In this document: piece by piece, positions 22,057 through 34,400 of the stretch
Layout of the letters: every line of letters starts with the position of its first letter
Position numbering within the stretch: position 1 is the stretch's first letter
From: Nephrotoma appendiculata
Taxonomy: Eukaryota; Arthropoda; Insecta; Diptera; Tipulidae
NCBI GenBank assembly: GCA_947310385.1
Contig: OX371225.1
Coordinates: 71,685,571 to 71,749,570 of the forward strand
Direction: 5' to 3'
Length of the DNA stretch: 64,000 nt
Translations under genes and position numbers: made by a program
Notes under the pieces: generated by a model
The model's database searches: none
The model's input: the letters and a program-made list of their open reading frames with translations, nothing else
Told to the model about the DNA's origin: nothing

Positions 22057-24713
22057 ATCCTGCTGTCTCTACGGCAAACAGTGGGATTGGTTCGTCTCGC
22101 CGTCTTTTCATCCACGATCATAAAAATAACTTACAATTTCTGATCGATTCGGGGGCTGAAGTATTTGTGATACCCGTCAACAAGTTTCCCCGACATGCAA
22201 AAGACACCGTTTGCATTCTTACCGCAGCAAACGGATCCCCAATTTCCACTTACGGCACTAAACTTTTGAATTTTAATCTCGGTCTCAGGCGTACGTTCAC
22301 ACATCCCTTCATCATCGCGGCAGTAGACAGGCCTATTATAGGTGCTGACTTTTTGTCTAAATATGGTCTCGTGGTCGATTTAAAGAACAGAAGACTTTCT
22401 GATTCATTTACTACCCTCACTGTGAACGCAATCATCGCCCAAGTTGATACGCCATCTCCAAAACATTTAAGCGTCAACAACGATAACGGCGCTCTTTTAA
22501 AGAAATACCCCTCGCTCACTGAGGCACCGAATTACAATCTCCCAGTGAAGCATAACGTAGTTCACTACGTCGTCACGCAAGGTAGGTTACCTTGTGCTAA
22601 ACCGCGACAACTCGACGCAACTAAACTAAAAGCTGCTAAAACTGAATTTCAGTTTATGACAGACATCGGAATCTGCCGCCCCTCATCATCACCAGTCTCC
22701 TCACCATTACATATGGTGCAAAAGAAAGACAAGGACTGGCGCCCTTGTGGAGACTATCGACAGTTGAACACTGTCACTGTCCCAGATAGATATCCTATTC
22801 CCCACATACACAGTTTCTCGTTGAAACTCGCCGGCGCCACTATTTTCTCGAAAATAGATTTGGTCAGGGCATATCACCAAATTCCCATGGCTCTCGAGGA
22901 TATTCATAAAACAGCGATTACTAATCCTTTCGGGCTTTTTGAGTTTACCCGAATGCCACACGGCCTTCGTAACTCAGCCCAGACATTCCAGCGATTCCTT
23001 AACGAAGTGTTAAAAGGGCTGGACTTCGTCTACTCTTATATCGACGATATCCTCGTTGCAAGCCGTTCCGAGATGGAACATAGTGAACATCTCGAGTCAG
23101 TATTCAAACGTCTCTCCGCATATGGAATTAATATTAAAGCTTCGAAATGTATTTTCGGCGTGAAGTCACTCGACTTCTTGAGCCACACAATTTCGAAAGA
23201 TGGCATCCTCCCGTCGCAAGACAGAGTTGATGTCATTTCAAACTTTCCAGAACCAACATCAATCCACCAAATACAGCAGTTCGTCGGTATGGTGAACTAT
23301 TACCACCGCTTTATACCATGATTAGCCGAACTGTTATCGCTCATTCACAGGCATTTGGCCACTGTACTCAAGAAAGGCAAAAACAGAAGAAACTTCTCTT
23401 GGCCCGAAGATTGTACAGAATCTTTCGACAAGGTCAAGCGTTCTCTTGCCGCTGTCACTCTTTTGGCACACCCGTTGAACGACGCGCAGTTCAACATAAC
23501 TACCGACGCTTCCAATGTAGCAGTTGGAGCTGTCTTACAACAACGCAACAAAGGATGTTGGCAACCATTAGCGTTCTTTTCAAAGAAGCTCTCCCCTGCG
23601 GAAATTAAATACTCTACTTTCGATAGAGAACTTCTTGCTATGTATTTAGCAATCAAACACTTTCGCCATTTCGTCGAAGGCCGAAATTTCTCTTTATTTA
23701 CCGACCATAAGCCTCTTACAACAGCTATTGCGTCAAAGTCTGAACGTAGTCCCCGGCAATTACGACATCTCGATTACATTGCCCAGTTCACTACCGACAT
23801 TCATCACATTAAAGGTAAACACAATGTGGTGAGCGACTGTTTGTCTCGTTCTGGTGAAACACTTCTCACAGAACTCAGCGTCTTCTCCTTCGACACGAAG
23901 GAATTACTTGTACAACAACAACGCGACGACGAATTGCAGAAATTGATTTCAGCACACACACCGAAATCAAGCGTAAACCTGCAACGGATCGACTTACCAG
24001 ACAAGCAGCAAATTTGGTGTGAGACTTCAACAGGTAAAAATCGACCCTACGTTCCTCTCAACATGCGACGGACAATCTTCGATAGTCTACATGGCTTATC
24101 ACATCCCGGCATCCGTGCTACGCGAAAACTTATTGCTTCAAAATACTTTTGGCCAAGAATGAATACTGATACAAGCAATTGGGCGAAATCTTGTATCCCA
24201 TGTCAAAAGTCCAAAGTTCACCGCCACACAAAATCAGAACTTGGTAAATTCGAGCTACCAAGTGGCAGGTTTGAACACATCCACTTGGATCTGGTTGGTC
24301 CACTGCCCCAATCGAATGGCTATCATTATATTTTAACGATAGTCGACCGATTAACCCGTTGGCCAGAAGCTTATCCAATCCGAGAAATGACCGCAAAAAC
24401 CGTAAATAAGATCTTCTACAATGAGTACATCTGTAGATATGGTGTCCCACTCTTCATCACGACAGACCAAGGAACACAATTCGAGTCAACGTTGTTCACC
24501 GAGCTCACGAAGCTCCTAGGTTCCCATCGCACTCGGACAACTGCATACAACCCGAAAGCGAATGGTCTTGTCGAACGGTTCCACAGGCAACTAAAATCCG
24601 CCTTAACACCTCGATGTAATACATCCCATTGGAGTTCAGAACTTCCTACAATCCTATTGGGTATTCGAACCTCCGTCAAGGAAGACCTCAACTGCACACA
24701 AGCAGAGCTAGTA

Positions 24714-25624
24714 AAGGGTTATCCAATTCGAGGTTGATAAAGTAGAAATCTGTATACCGACATCTGTCAAAGATAAACGTCAAGTACGCTGCCATTTATC
24801 TAGTTGACATTCTGCCATTTAAGAATATGGAGCATTTAACAATCGACCAACGCGTTAAAATTATTAAATCTGCTGATGCTGATTTTTCGAACAAAATTTT
24901 CTTCAGTGATGAAGCTCATTTTTCGTTTGGTGGATACGTTAATAAGCAAAACTGTAGAATTTGGGGCTCAGAAAATCCACAATTGATTGTAGAGAAGCCA
25001 TTACACCCGGAAAAAGTCACTGTTTGGTGCGCATTGTGGTCTGGTGGTGTGATTGGGCCGTATTTTTTTGAGAACAACCATGGACGAACCGTTACCGTCA
25101 ATTCTGAGCGCTATGGCCGCATGTTAACCGATTATTTTTTTACGAAAATCGAAGATTATGATCTTGACGATATGTGGTTCCAGCAGGATGGAGCAACCAG
25201 TCACGTAACACGAGCAAATCGAGATCTTTTGCAAGAGAAATTTCCTGGACGTTTGATTTCGCGATTGGCTGATGTCAATTGGCCTCCAAGATCCTGTGAT
25301 TTAACGCCTTTGGATTTCTTTTTGTGGGGCTACGCGAAAGATCGTGTTTACGCAAAAAATCCTCAAACTCTTGACGAATTGAAAACGAATATTCGTAAGG
25401 TAATGGCCGAGATACCGCCCGAAATGTGCCGAAAAGTCATTGAAAATTACCTCAAAAGAATCAAGGCCTGTAAGAAGTCCCGTGGAGGACATTTGAATGA
25501 TATCTTGTTTAACTAAAAATGGCAAGGATCAATCTGTAAAATGAAATAAAAATTACAATACTTTCCGAATATTTTGTGTGTTTTTTTTAAGTTTACTTTA
25601 TCAAGCTTGAATTGGATTACCCTG
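24714..25624 (+). mobile_element. Mariner with DD41D spacing, inserted in gypsy pol
   Basis: 911 bp, flanked by TA duplications at 24712-24713 and 25625-25626. The terminal inverted repeats are about 30 bases, with outer parts agggttatccaattcgagg (left) and agggtaatccaattcaagc (right, complement), differing at three positions. It lies in the same orientation as its host. The encoded transposase lacks its N-terminal DNA-binding part, so the copy is non-autonomous. Confidence 0.93.
24827..25516 (+). CDS. Truncated mariner transposase, DD41D (rosa-like)
   Basis: 229 open residues, against about 340 for a complete mariner transposase. The first 15 residues (MEHLTIDQRVKIIKS) look like a normal transposase start. 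The sequence then jumps directly to the catalytic core (FSNKIFFSDEAHFSFGG), so the helix-turn-helix DNA-binding region has been deleted in frame. The three catalytic aspartates are present: FFSDEAHF, WFQQDGATSH, and the last D of CDLTPLDFFLWGY. Counting gives 41 residues between the second and third, the spacing reported for rosa-type mariners. Without the N-terminal domain it should not recognise its own ends. It could make a catalytic-core-only protein if expressed. Confidence 0.88.
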   Translation: MEHLTIDQRVKIIKSADADFSNKIFFSDEAHFSFGGYVNKQNCRIWGSENPQLIVEKPLHPEKVTVWCALWSGGVIGPYFFENNHGRTVTVNSERYGRMLTDYFFTKIEDYDLDDMWFQQDGATSHVTRANRDLLQEKFPGRLISRLADVNWPPRSCDLTPLDFFLWGYAKDRVYAKNPQTLDELKTNIRKVMAEIPPEMCRKVIENYLKRIKACKKSRGGHLNDILFN

Positions 25625-26059
25625 TATATGGTCAAATCTTCAAGGTTCCCGGTGAATTCTTCATCAACGATCAAAATTCGAACCCAAACACAGATACTTC
25701 GGATTTCGTGAATCAGCTTCGTACCACCATGAGAACCTTAGTTCCTACGGACACAAGACATCCACCTGAACAGGCAACGTACATTCCCAAAAATCTGGAA
25801 ACCTGTTCACACGTATTTGTACGTGTGGATAGAGTCAGAGGTCCATTGAGTACACCGTATTCTGGACCGTATCCAGTGACCCGCAAATTGCGCAAATTCT
25901 TTGTTGTGGATGTAAATGGAAAATCCACAACAATTGGCATCGACAGGCTTAAGCCAGCGTACGGAATACTTGTAGTAAACCCAGTCAAAAAACGTAGTGT
26001 TCCAAAAACGGTTACATTCAATTTCAAACACTACGGTTTTCGATCCAGGAGGGGAGTGA

Positions 26060-26365
26060 TGTAGCGGCTCAAAATAAATAAAATCCTTTTTCAAGTTCAT
26101 TACACGGAATGAGAAACGAAAACGACGAGTCGCGTTTTAGTAGTAAAATGAGACACAGTCTCTTACACATAATAAAATTGAATAGTGCCGCGAACAATCG
26201 TTCACACCAACCATTTTGTGAACTAGTACCTATTAAATAATAAGTTATAGTGTAAATGTATAACTATATTAATTAACGTAAATAATAAATACAATACAGT
26301 TTACTAAAATAATATAGTGAGTGTTAATTATTTAAATACAATAAAACTACGGTAACACCGCTATA
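26060..26365 (+). repeat. 3' LTR of the CsRn1-type element (306 bp, shortened)
   Basis: Begins tgtagcgg after the purine tract and ends ccgctata before the tagt duplication. It aligns to the 5' LTR with three substitutions but lacks the 145 bases corresponding to 14357-14501, and so lacks the TATA-like box and the palindrome. The junction falls in a short T/C run shared by both sides. A deletion here, or less likely an insertion in the 5' LTR, explains the difference. Confidence 0.92.
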
Positions 26366-26471
26366 TAGTAGTTAATGCTTCTGGTGAATTAATTCTGGAA
26401 ATTTTTATTATATAGACATTTACTGTTCTGATAACATTGGTTAATAATTATTTAGATATATGGATTAAGAT

Positions 26472-27230
26472 ATGGATTTAGATATTTCTTTAGCATTAAA
26501 AATGATTCCAGAGTTCGATGGATCATCCGATAATTTGCACAGATTTTTGTCTTGTAGTGACATGGTGCATGATTCATTGAAAACTTCGGAAGTATCCAAA
26601 TTTTTAAATTTAATTAAAGTTAAACTAATAGGAAAGGCATACGAAATAGTCAAATTGGAAGAATTTAAAAAGTGGAGCTCACTCAAACAAGCCCTTAAAG
26701 CTCAGTTCACATCTAAGCGAACACTTGAATCAATTCAAATAGAATTAAATTCGATAAAACAGAAGCGATCAGAAGATATAAAAACATTCTCAAATCGTCT
26801 AGAAACCCTTCTATATAATTTAAACGAAGTTTGTTTCTCTGAGCCAGGTATTGAATCTATAATGGAAATAAAACATTTAAATGTTAGGATGGCCCTAAGA
26901 TGTTTCCAAGAAGGTTTGCAAGACCCTATAAAATTAATTGTCAAAGCTTGAAGATTTTCAACCTTGAAAAAAGCTATTTCTAAAGTTCTTGAAGAAGAAG
27001 CAATTCAAAAGTACTCAATTCCACGTACAATAATAATTCAATAACGTATTCGTCACAAAATAAAATAACACCCTCAAGTTTTGGGAATAGTTCAAGGTGT
27101 CAACTATGTAATAAAGTAGGCCATAAAGCCTGGACCTGTTTTAAATTTAATAATTCGAGACAGAATCAGCCAATTTCCAACTCCAATCAAAATGATTCTG
27201 TAACTTATTTGTCAACAAAACAATAATTCT
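26472..27230 (+). pseudogene. Gag of the second gypsy element
   Basis: An open stretch of 159 residues (to 26951) has the retrotransposon gag fold signature (IPEFDGSSDNLHRFLSCSDM...VKLIGKAYEIVK). After a stop and a frame change comes the nucleocapsid knuckle CQLCNKVGHKAWTC at 27098-27139, a normal CX2CX4HX4C. This differs from the atypical box of the neighbouring CsRn1-type element and shows that the two gypsies belong to different lineages. Broken by at least one stop, so not functional. Confidence 0.8.
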
Positions 27231-27241
27231 AATCCTTCAAC

Positions 27242-30200
27242 TTGAAACGTGCAAGGATCCGAACAGTTGGGTACTCCTCAAAGGATCCGAAATCATCGAT
27301 AGAGTACTCAAATTTAAAATATAATAATACAGCATCTAATTTAGTAACAACCAATTTTAATTTTTCCGAATTAATATTTGTAAATTCTTCTTTTAAGTTA
27401 AAGCCAAATAAATCAGCACCATCTAATTGCCGTTTAAAGGAATGTTTAAATTTTAACATTTCCACTTTTCAACTTTATAATACCAATTGTAATCCAAAAA
27501 TGTTTTTGGAAGTAACGTTACCTAATAAACCCAAAAAAATATTGTATTTGTTGATTGAATCTGGAGCGGACCTAAGTTTAGTTAAAATAGAAAACTTAGA
27601 TCCAGATACATTTTATTACCCTGAAACTAGATGCCTACCTACAGGGATTTCAAACGAGTCATTTGAAACAATTGGCTTGACATTTTTAGAACTAACTTTT
27701 TCTGATTTAAATTCATGTAAACAAAGCGTACAAGTGGTGTCTAATGAGTTCCAATTCAATATTCCGGCATTTTGGGGAAAGATTTTCTAAATTTTTATAA
27801 TAAACATGGAAAAACGTTTGTTAGTTTAATAAATTCAAACGAGTATAATTTTGACTTAGATGCAAATCTAAATATTGAAACTGAGCCGTTAGAGCATTTT
27901 CATATTTTTCGAATAAATTGTGATAACCCAAAAATTGAAAATCGTTTATCATTATTGGAATCTAATATAAATTTGAGACATTTAAATAATGAAGAACAAA
28001 AATCTATTTTATTAATATGTCGATCGTTCAATGATATTTTTCTCCTCGAAGGTGATAAATTGTCCCATTCTTCCCATCAAATTAATACTATACCAAATTT
28101 TAATTCTATTTTTTGTAAGCCATACAGACTACCTGAAGCTGTAAAACAAGAGGTAAATAAACAAGTGTCTGATATGAAGACTGATGGAATAGTTGAAGAT
28201 TCCAAGTCACCGTGGAATTTTCCATTATACGTAGGATCGTCATATTGATTATAAAAAGTTGAATCACGTGACTATCCTTGATATATTTCCTCTGCCGAAT
28301 ACTATTGACCTTGCACACGGGTATCATCAGGTTCCAATAGATCCGAAGGATTGCGAAAAAACTGCATTTAGCACGGACAACGGACATTACCAGTTTACTC
28401 GTATGAGTATGGGACTTCGTAATGCACTGAGTACTTTCCAGTGGCTTATGAATAGTGTTTTGTGTGGTTTAAAAAGATTAAAATGTTTAGTTTACTTGGA
28501 TGATGTCGTGATATATGGACAAACACTTTTAGAACACAATCAAAATTTAACTGATGTTTTTAGTAGTATACGAAAATATAACCTTAAAGTGAATCCAGAA
28601 AAGTGCCAATTTCTTTGTAAAGAAATCTACTATTTAGGACATTTGATAACGGAATCAGGTATTAAACCTGACCCTAAAAAAATTGAAGTTGTGAAACATT
28701 ATCCAACATCAAAATCGTCTCGTGACGTGAAAACATTTTTAGGCCTCGTTGGATATTATCGAAAATTTTGTCCAAACTTTTCTTATATCAGCAAACCTCA
28801 ATATCGTGAAGAGGTATTTACAAAAATGAAAGAATTTTTGGTACAACGACGTCTACTACAATTTCCTGATTTTTCAAAAGAATTTACTCTTACTTGCGAT
28901 GCTAGTGATATGGCACTAAGTTCAGTTTTAACACAAGAAAAAGGTGGCGCTGACTTGCCTATTGCGTACGCAAGTCGTATATTGAATCAAGCTGAAAAAA
29001 ACTATTCTGCAATAGAAAAAGAGTTGCTAGCCATAATTTGGGCCGCGGAACATTTCCGTTCGTACATCTACGGCAGAACGTTCAAAATAGTAAGTGACCA
29101 TAAACCACAAATATGGTTGAGTAATATAAAAAATCCTTCATTAAGACTGACCAAATGGAGAATTCGGTTAAATGAATACGATTATAAAATTGTATACAAA
29201 TCGGGTAAATTAAATAGTAATGCGGATGCGCTAAATCGAATTGTGGTAGAAACGCCTGAGTGTAATATTTTAACTTGTTCAAGTCAAAATTGTCTACTTC
29301 AGCTCTATAAAATAATATAACACCAAACCCGATTAACAAACCGGATGACGAAAATTACACTCATAATGCATCAACAAATTCTGGAAATAAATCATCATCA
29401 AAACTTGAAATTAACACTTCTTGTAATTTAGAAAATTCTATTCCCGAAAATAATGAAATCGCTTATAATCAGTTCCAGAAAGAAATTGTTACACTAACGA
29501 ATGAGGACGACATCGATACAATTATTAAAAAATATTACGATAGACCTCTTGGAGCGCACAGATTGCGAAATTTTTACTATTTTCCCAAAATGTTTGCTAA
29601 AATTGAAAACTAAATTCGAAATTGTTCATATTCTCAAAGAAATAAAAGCTCAAGAAATATTAATATTCCGATGAAAATCACTAGCACGTCGTCTAAACCA
29701 TTTGAAAAAATATTTTTTGACATAGTTGGTCCTTTTTCATCCTCGCACAGAAACAATAAATATATACTTACAATTCAATGTGATTTGACGAAATTTTCAA
29801 GTGCTTTCCCATTACCAAATCAGGAAACCGAAACTATAGCCTCCGCCCTTGTCCAAAATTTTATTTGTATATTTGGTTGCCCAACTTCAATTTTAACAGA
29901 TCAAGGGTCTAATTTCATAAAGAAGTCATAAAACCTTGGTCGAGTATTTGCGTAACTATATTGAAAATGATCCTCTGGATTGGGATTCGTGGTTACAATA
30001 CGCAACATTTTCTTACAATACCACCCCACATACAGCCACTGAATTTATGCCGTACGAACTCGTTTTTGGGCAAAAGCCAAATATACCAGACTCAATATCA
30101 AAAAATGTAGATCTTTAATATAATTATGACGATTATTTTTATATTTCAACAATCACATAAGATTGCCCGCGAGATTCTCTTAAAATGCAAAGAAAAATCT

Positions 30201-30416
30201 AAGGAAAGTTATGATAAGAATTGCAGAAGCAAAATATTTAACATTGGAGATAAAGTTTATCTTAGAAATGAAGCAAGAAAATCAAAACTAGATTCACTGT
30301 GGATAGGCCCCTACTTAGTTACGGATATTATTTCACCAGAAAATTGTAAAATTCTTATTGGAAAATCAGAAAAAATAATTCATAATAATCGTCTTAAATT
30401 ATGTCATAATATTTAA
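27242..30416 (+). pseudogene. Pol of the second gypsy element
   Basis: The protease core reads LLIESGADLSLVK, with glutamate at the catalytic aspartate position. RT: an N-terminal part to about 28248, then a stop and a deletion of the segment after SPWNFPL, then YLDDVVIYGQ (about 28495). RNase H has LTCDASDMALSSVL (about 28890). The integrase zinc region near 29600 has lost cysteines. The core is seen as DIVGPF and TDQGSNF, followed by a second deletion near 29925 that removes the third catalytic region. The C-terminus has the WIGPYLV motif. No env is seen. Multiple stops and two internal deletions make this copy inactive. Confidence 0.85.
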
Positions 30417-30830
30417 ATTACTATCTTTTTGTCATTGGGAAAAATTTGTTCTTAATCTATTAATTAATAATTAAATGAAAGTTAAAAAAAAAATTATGTT
30501 GAAATATTGTAATTAAATAAAATTTAATGATTATACATAAAAATAAATTAAAGAATTATTCTAAGACTTTGAATATTAAAATTAACAAAAAAAAAAAAAA
30601 AAAAAAAAAGAAATATATTAAATAAATAAATAATTATTTAGAATTACAGAATTGTTATGATACTAATAAAATTGTAGTGTAGTTTGAAGAAAACTTTTTT
30701 TATAAACTTAATAAAACTAAAATTAACTATTTCAAATTATTGAATTACTATACTAATTATAATTGAAAACAATATATTTTAATAAATTTAATTATACATA
30801 TTATTGTTGTACAACTCACCCAAGCCACAT
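30417..30830. other. AT-rich tail of the second gypsy region
   Basis: No coding sequence. It includes a 19-base A run near 30591-30609. It may contain the decayed 3' LTR of the second gypsy element, but no partner was found near 26370. Confidence 0.35.
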
Positions 30831-30839
30831 ATACATATT

Positions 30840-31427
30840 TCAAAAGCGCGTTACCGATCGGTTCGGACACTCATGAATTCTTTCAAGGGTATCTGGTCTG
30901 GTCTGGAGGCATTCGATGAGATTTTGGAACGTGGGATGATCAATCTTGGAAGACTCGTGTTGCCAAAACTGCTTGCTGTCGTCGTCTAATTTATTTACGA
31001 TAATGTAAATAGCTTTAAGATCCCTAACGATTTTTTCACTGGTATCGGCCAATTTCCGAACAGCTGAAGCATTAACACGGGTAATGGTTGATTGCTTGAA
31101 GAAAGTTTCAAAATAATTGTTGATGGTCAACTTCTTCTTATCATATATCTCTTGACCAGAATACGCTTCGATGTAATTCGCATCAGTAATGGTCAAATGT
31201 TTAGTGAGGCCTAATGGTTTCTCCTTGAGTAAACCCTTTAGGTACCAGAGTTTTAGGGCAGAGACCAACATTACTTTTTCATGCACTGAACTGTTGAATA
31301 AATCAAAGAAGCTCTGCCACTCTTGCAGGTCACCTTGAAAAATTGGAATTTGTAATCGTGACATAGCTTCATTTGACTTAGCTTCATTTGAACCCACATG
31401 ACTTTGACATGTATTATCACTGTGCAT
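30840..31427 (-). pseudogene. BEL/Pao gag fragment, minus strand (DUF1759)
   Basis: 195 open residues that match the DUF1759 region of BEL/Pao gag: RLQIPIFQGDLQEWQSFFDL near the start, LKLWYLKGLL and LTITDANYIEAYS in the middle, and KLDDDSKQFWQHES near the end. The frame stops at 30840, where gypsy-associated sequence takes over, so the nucleocapsid part is missing. It has the same strand as the BEL/Pao pol remnant at 11500-14320 and may be its 5' end, separated by two gypsy insertions. A separate copy is also possible. Gag would form the particle, but this piece cannot alone. Confidence 0.82.
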
Positions 31428-31429
31428 TC

Positions 31430-34400
31430 CCGATATGTTTAACTACTGCTATGTACAACTACCACATGCACCATAGTTTAACAAGGCTTACAACAATACT
31501 TTTAATAATATCAATAATGATCTGTCTTACAACCCATAGAATTAATAAAAGGTAAAAACGCGCAGTTAAATATTAATCCGTTACGGTCCCGATCAACAGG
31601 GCATGTGTGCTACTGTAAGAGAGGACGTGTCATATTTCATGGATACACAGTACTACAGTTAAGTCGCACAACAAAACTACACCTACCTATCTATTCAATT
31701 TGTGGAAACAATTTTAAAAGTTTTCTTCCCAACCTTTCTATGACAGCCCAACGAATTTCCCCCAAATTTTAATAAGACATCGGCTTGGCAATTCATATTG
31801 CCTTATCCGAATCGCCTGTTTTGGTTGTTCTGATAACTACTGAATGCTGTGTTTGGTCTGTTACTTTGTACCGATATCTGGCTCCTGAACAGAATCTCTT
31901 CATGTTCTTAAATGTACACTTCGCAGGAACATTGGAAAAGTCGAATAAACGATACACAAATACATAAATTTAGTGAACCGAATACTATAAAAAAAAAAAA
32001 AAATTAACTCGCCTAAATGTTGCCATTTCAGCTTACAGCAAGCATACATTCAAGATTAAAGTTTTCGCTTATGTCACTTTCGGAATTAAATTTCTTAACT
32101 AAAAACTTTTTATATTTTAAAATATTTATCGAGTTCCTGTCGCTGACACAAATATTTAACATCGATGACATTTATAAACATCTGACTCATTACCATTATC
32201 AATGTTAATTAAAACAAATTACCGCGAATATATAGCGCTAGTTTTCTCTTTTAAGCCACATACTACTCGTATACTAGTTATGCGTGTATAAATCTTCATT
32301 CAAACTGATTACCAGTAAGAAATTTCTTCTTACACCACTATACCTGTTTGTATTGTTTTTTACTTTACTTTTGTGTTGTATTCGTTTCGTCTTCAAGAGA
32401 GAATTTATGTAAATCGATTTTTTACACATTTGTAAGAAAAGAGACATATCGTACAAAAGAAAGTGGGAACGCGACGGTTTGATGTACGGTATTTTTGGTG
32501 TAACATATTTGTGACTATGTAAAGTGGTTGTTATTATTTAAAATTATTGTGTAGACATTTCTATATGTCAAACGTAAAAATTAGTTTCGTTCGTATATAT
32601 AATTAAATACAAAACAAATTTATTTGTACGTCGTGTATTACAAAATTGGTGATCGAAGCTCTAAATATTTAATTAATCAACTCAACTTAAAGCAACAAAA
32701 AAAAACGGCGATTTGTTATTATTATTAAGACTTTGAAAACAAATAATTTAGTTGCGGTGATTGAGAAAAGCGATTTAATTCAGAAATACAAAACAATTTC
32801 TGGTATTTCAGTGCGAGTTAAAGATATTTTTCTTATTTGTTTGTGATATACGGAAGTTAAGTGTTTTGTTGTTGTTTGTTTAAAAGAAACGATATTCGGT
32901 GGTGGTGTAAGTGAAACCAATATACTATATACAATACTATATCGTGGCGTTAAGTAATTTAAAAAACAAAGTGTTAATAACGTAAGTAACTAAACGAACG
33001 ATTAATAACCTATTGAAATACATTTTTTGTTGTTGATATATCGGAGGCTAGATACATAACTTAATTAATGTCATTTTCGATTTGACTAAGTTTTTTTTTC
33101 TTCTAATTTTTGTAAGTTTTTAGCGCAATCCAAATTTGTTTTCCTTGACCTCGATTAGCTGATTGTAAAAAAAAATAAATATTATTTTTTGTATTCCAAT
33201 AAAATTACAATTAATTTTTTATTCGGCATAAAAACTATATACACTATTTTATATTAAATGAATGAAATGTTATGAGCGCACGTTAATTGAATTGGAAATT
33301 AATAATTTAGTGGGGTAAAAATTAGTCATAATATATCAAACTCAGCGAATGATAATAAATTAATTAGTGTTCACTTGCTAATTAAATTTTATGGGTGTAG
33401 TATTTAATCTCTGCAATTTTATTAGTTATAATTCAAAATGTTTAGGGGTCAGTATTGTGCAATGTAGTTATTTAAAGTGTCCACAAAATTGATATTTTGT
33501 TGTGTTGATATTTTGGCATTTAAACTATTTGCAATAACTTCTTCCCTCGCTTTCACATTCCATGAAGAGATTTTATCGCGCATGAACGAAAAATTTAAAA
33601 AATGTTATAATTACTAATGACAGAGTTCTATTAGGTTACGATTTTATATTTTAATAAGGAATGTTAAACGTTATTAAGTTGAGAAAACATATCTCTCTCC
33701 CCTAACATCCGTTTATAAGGTCTGCTGGATTAAAAATAAATACGGCGTTTTTAAAACCTCGGAACACTAAACCGAATTTCCTAGGGCCAGCGTCTAATTT
33801 TATACCTGCGTAAGCTGATTTATCAGAGAATCTCGCTTATGTTTTTAAAAAATCTCGCTTTTGGCAGATTTCTTAAGATTTCAGCAAAAGTGGGATTTCA
33901 AAAAGCGGGACTTTCAAGCTTTTGAAATCTTACATTTGCTAAAATCTTTTTTTTTAAACATATTACATTTTTTTACCTGTGTTTTTATTAAAATATCGTT
34001 ATTTCTTAACCGATCTGGATGATTAATGAATGAAACTTGGCCATTCCTCAAAAAATAAATTTCAAATTTGGTACGCGAATTGGATTGAGATTCCAACTTG
34101 GATTTTAAATGAAGTTTCGGAAAGAATATTCGCTATTAAAAAAGTATCCCAACTGACCTAAATTTTAAAAAGGCAAAAAAAATTTAAAATTCATTTTACG
34201 AATTACCATCGCATAAAAAATTTATTTATTTTAAAAGAAATTCCAATTGATGAAATTCCATTGTTTAACCAGTATAATATTAACTGCAACATTTTGAAAG
34301 ATTCTTATTTATTTTAAATTATTGTTTTTTGAGTTAGGGACGAATCGCTAAATCCAGAATTCAAAAATCGAAATTCCAAAATCAAAATTTCAAAAAACAT

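Larger units (their letters stand above)
22057..26064 (+). pseudogene. pol: Pol of the CsRn1-type gypsy element, interrupted
   Basis: One long frame in -1 relation to gag. Domains: aspartic protease (FLIDSGAEVFVIP, about 22135), reverse transcriptase with catalytic YIDDILVAS (about 23040), RNase H (TDASNVAVGAVLQ, about 23500), integrase zinc region (HPGIRATRKL...CIPCQKSK, about 24100-24210), and integrase core residues within HLDLVGPLP, TDQGTQFES and GLVERFHRQLK. The C-terminal domain lies beyond the mariner, from 25627. Lesions: an in-frame TGA at 23319-23321 and the mariner at 24714-25624, at whose edges the pol frame is otherwise preserved. The TAG stop at 26062-26064 lies inside the first bases of the 3' LTR. 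There is no env. Confidence 0.93.
14326..26365 (+). mobile_element. CsRn1-type Ty3/gypsy retrotransposon with nested LINE and mariner
   Basis: Bounded by LTRs at 14326-14776 and 26060-26365, with a 4-base target duplication, tagt, at 14322-14325 and 26366-26369. A primer-binding site complementary to the 3' end of tRNA-Trp follows the 5' LTR, and a purine tract (ggaggggag) precedes the 3' LTR. Gag carries the unusual Cys-His-Cys-Cys box of the CsRn1 clade, and pol has PR-RT-RH-IN order with no env. The two LTRs differ by only 3 substitutions where they align, so the insertion is recent. It is inactivated by an antisense LINE in the leader, one in-frame TGA and a mariner in pol. Confidence 0.95.
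26370..30830 (+). mobile_element. Second Ty3/gypsy element, decayed, no LTRs recognised
   Basis: A gag and pol of a different gypsy lineage follow within five bases of the first element's target duplication. The order gag, CCHC knuckle, protease, RT, RNase H, integrase with a GPY/F-type C-terminus is complete, but internal deletions and stops break it. The 17.6/297-like look of the RT is an impression, not a tested placement. Flanks at 26370-26470 and 30417-30830 are AT-rich, with an A run at 30590-30610, and gave no matching LTR pair. The first element may have landed in or beside this one's 5' end. Confidence 0.8.

Noticed and set aside
23345..24697. Minus-strand frames of about 90-106 residues
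   Set aside because: Antisense shadows of the gypsy pol frame, which carries RNase H and integrase motifs.
32600..33050. Solo LTR plus leader with a primer-binding site at about 32643
   Set aside because: Only a short TGGTGATCG phrase supports it. No matching LTR pair, known tRNA complement or coding sequence was found.
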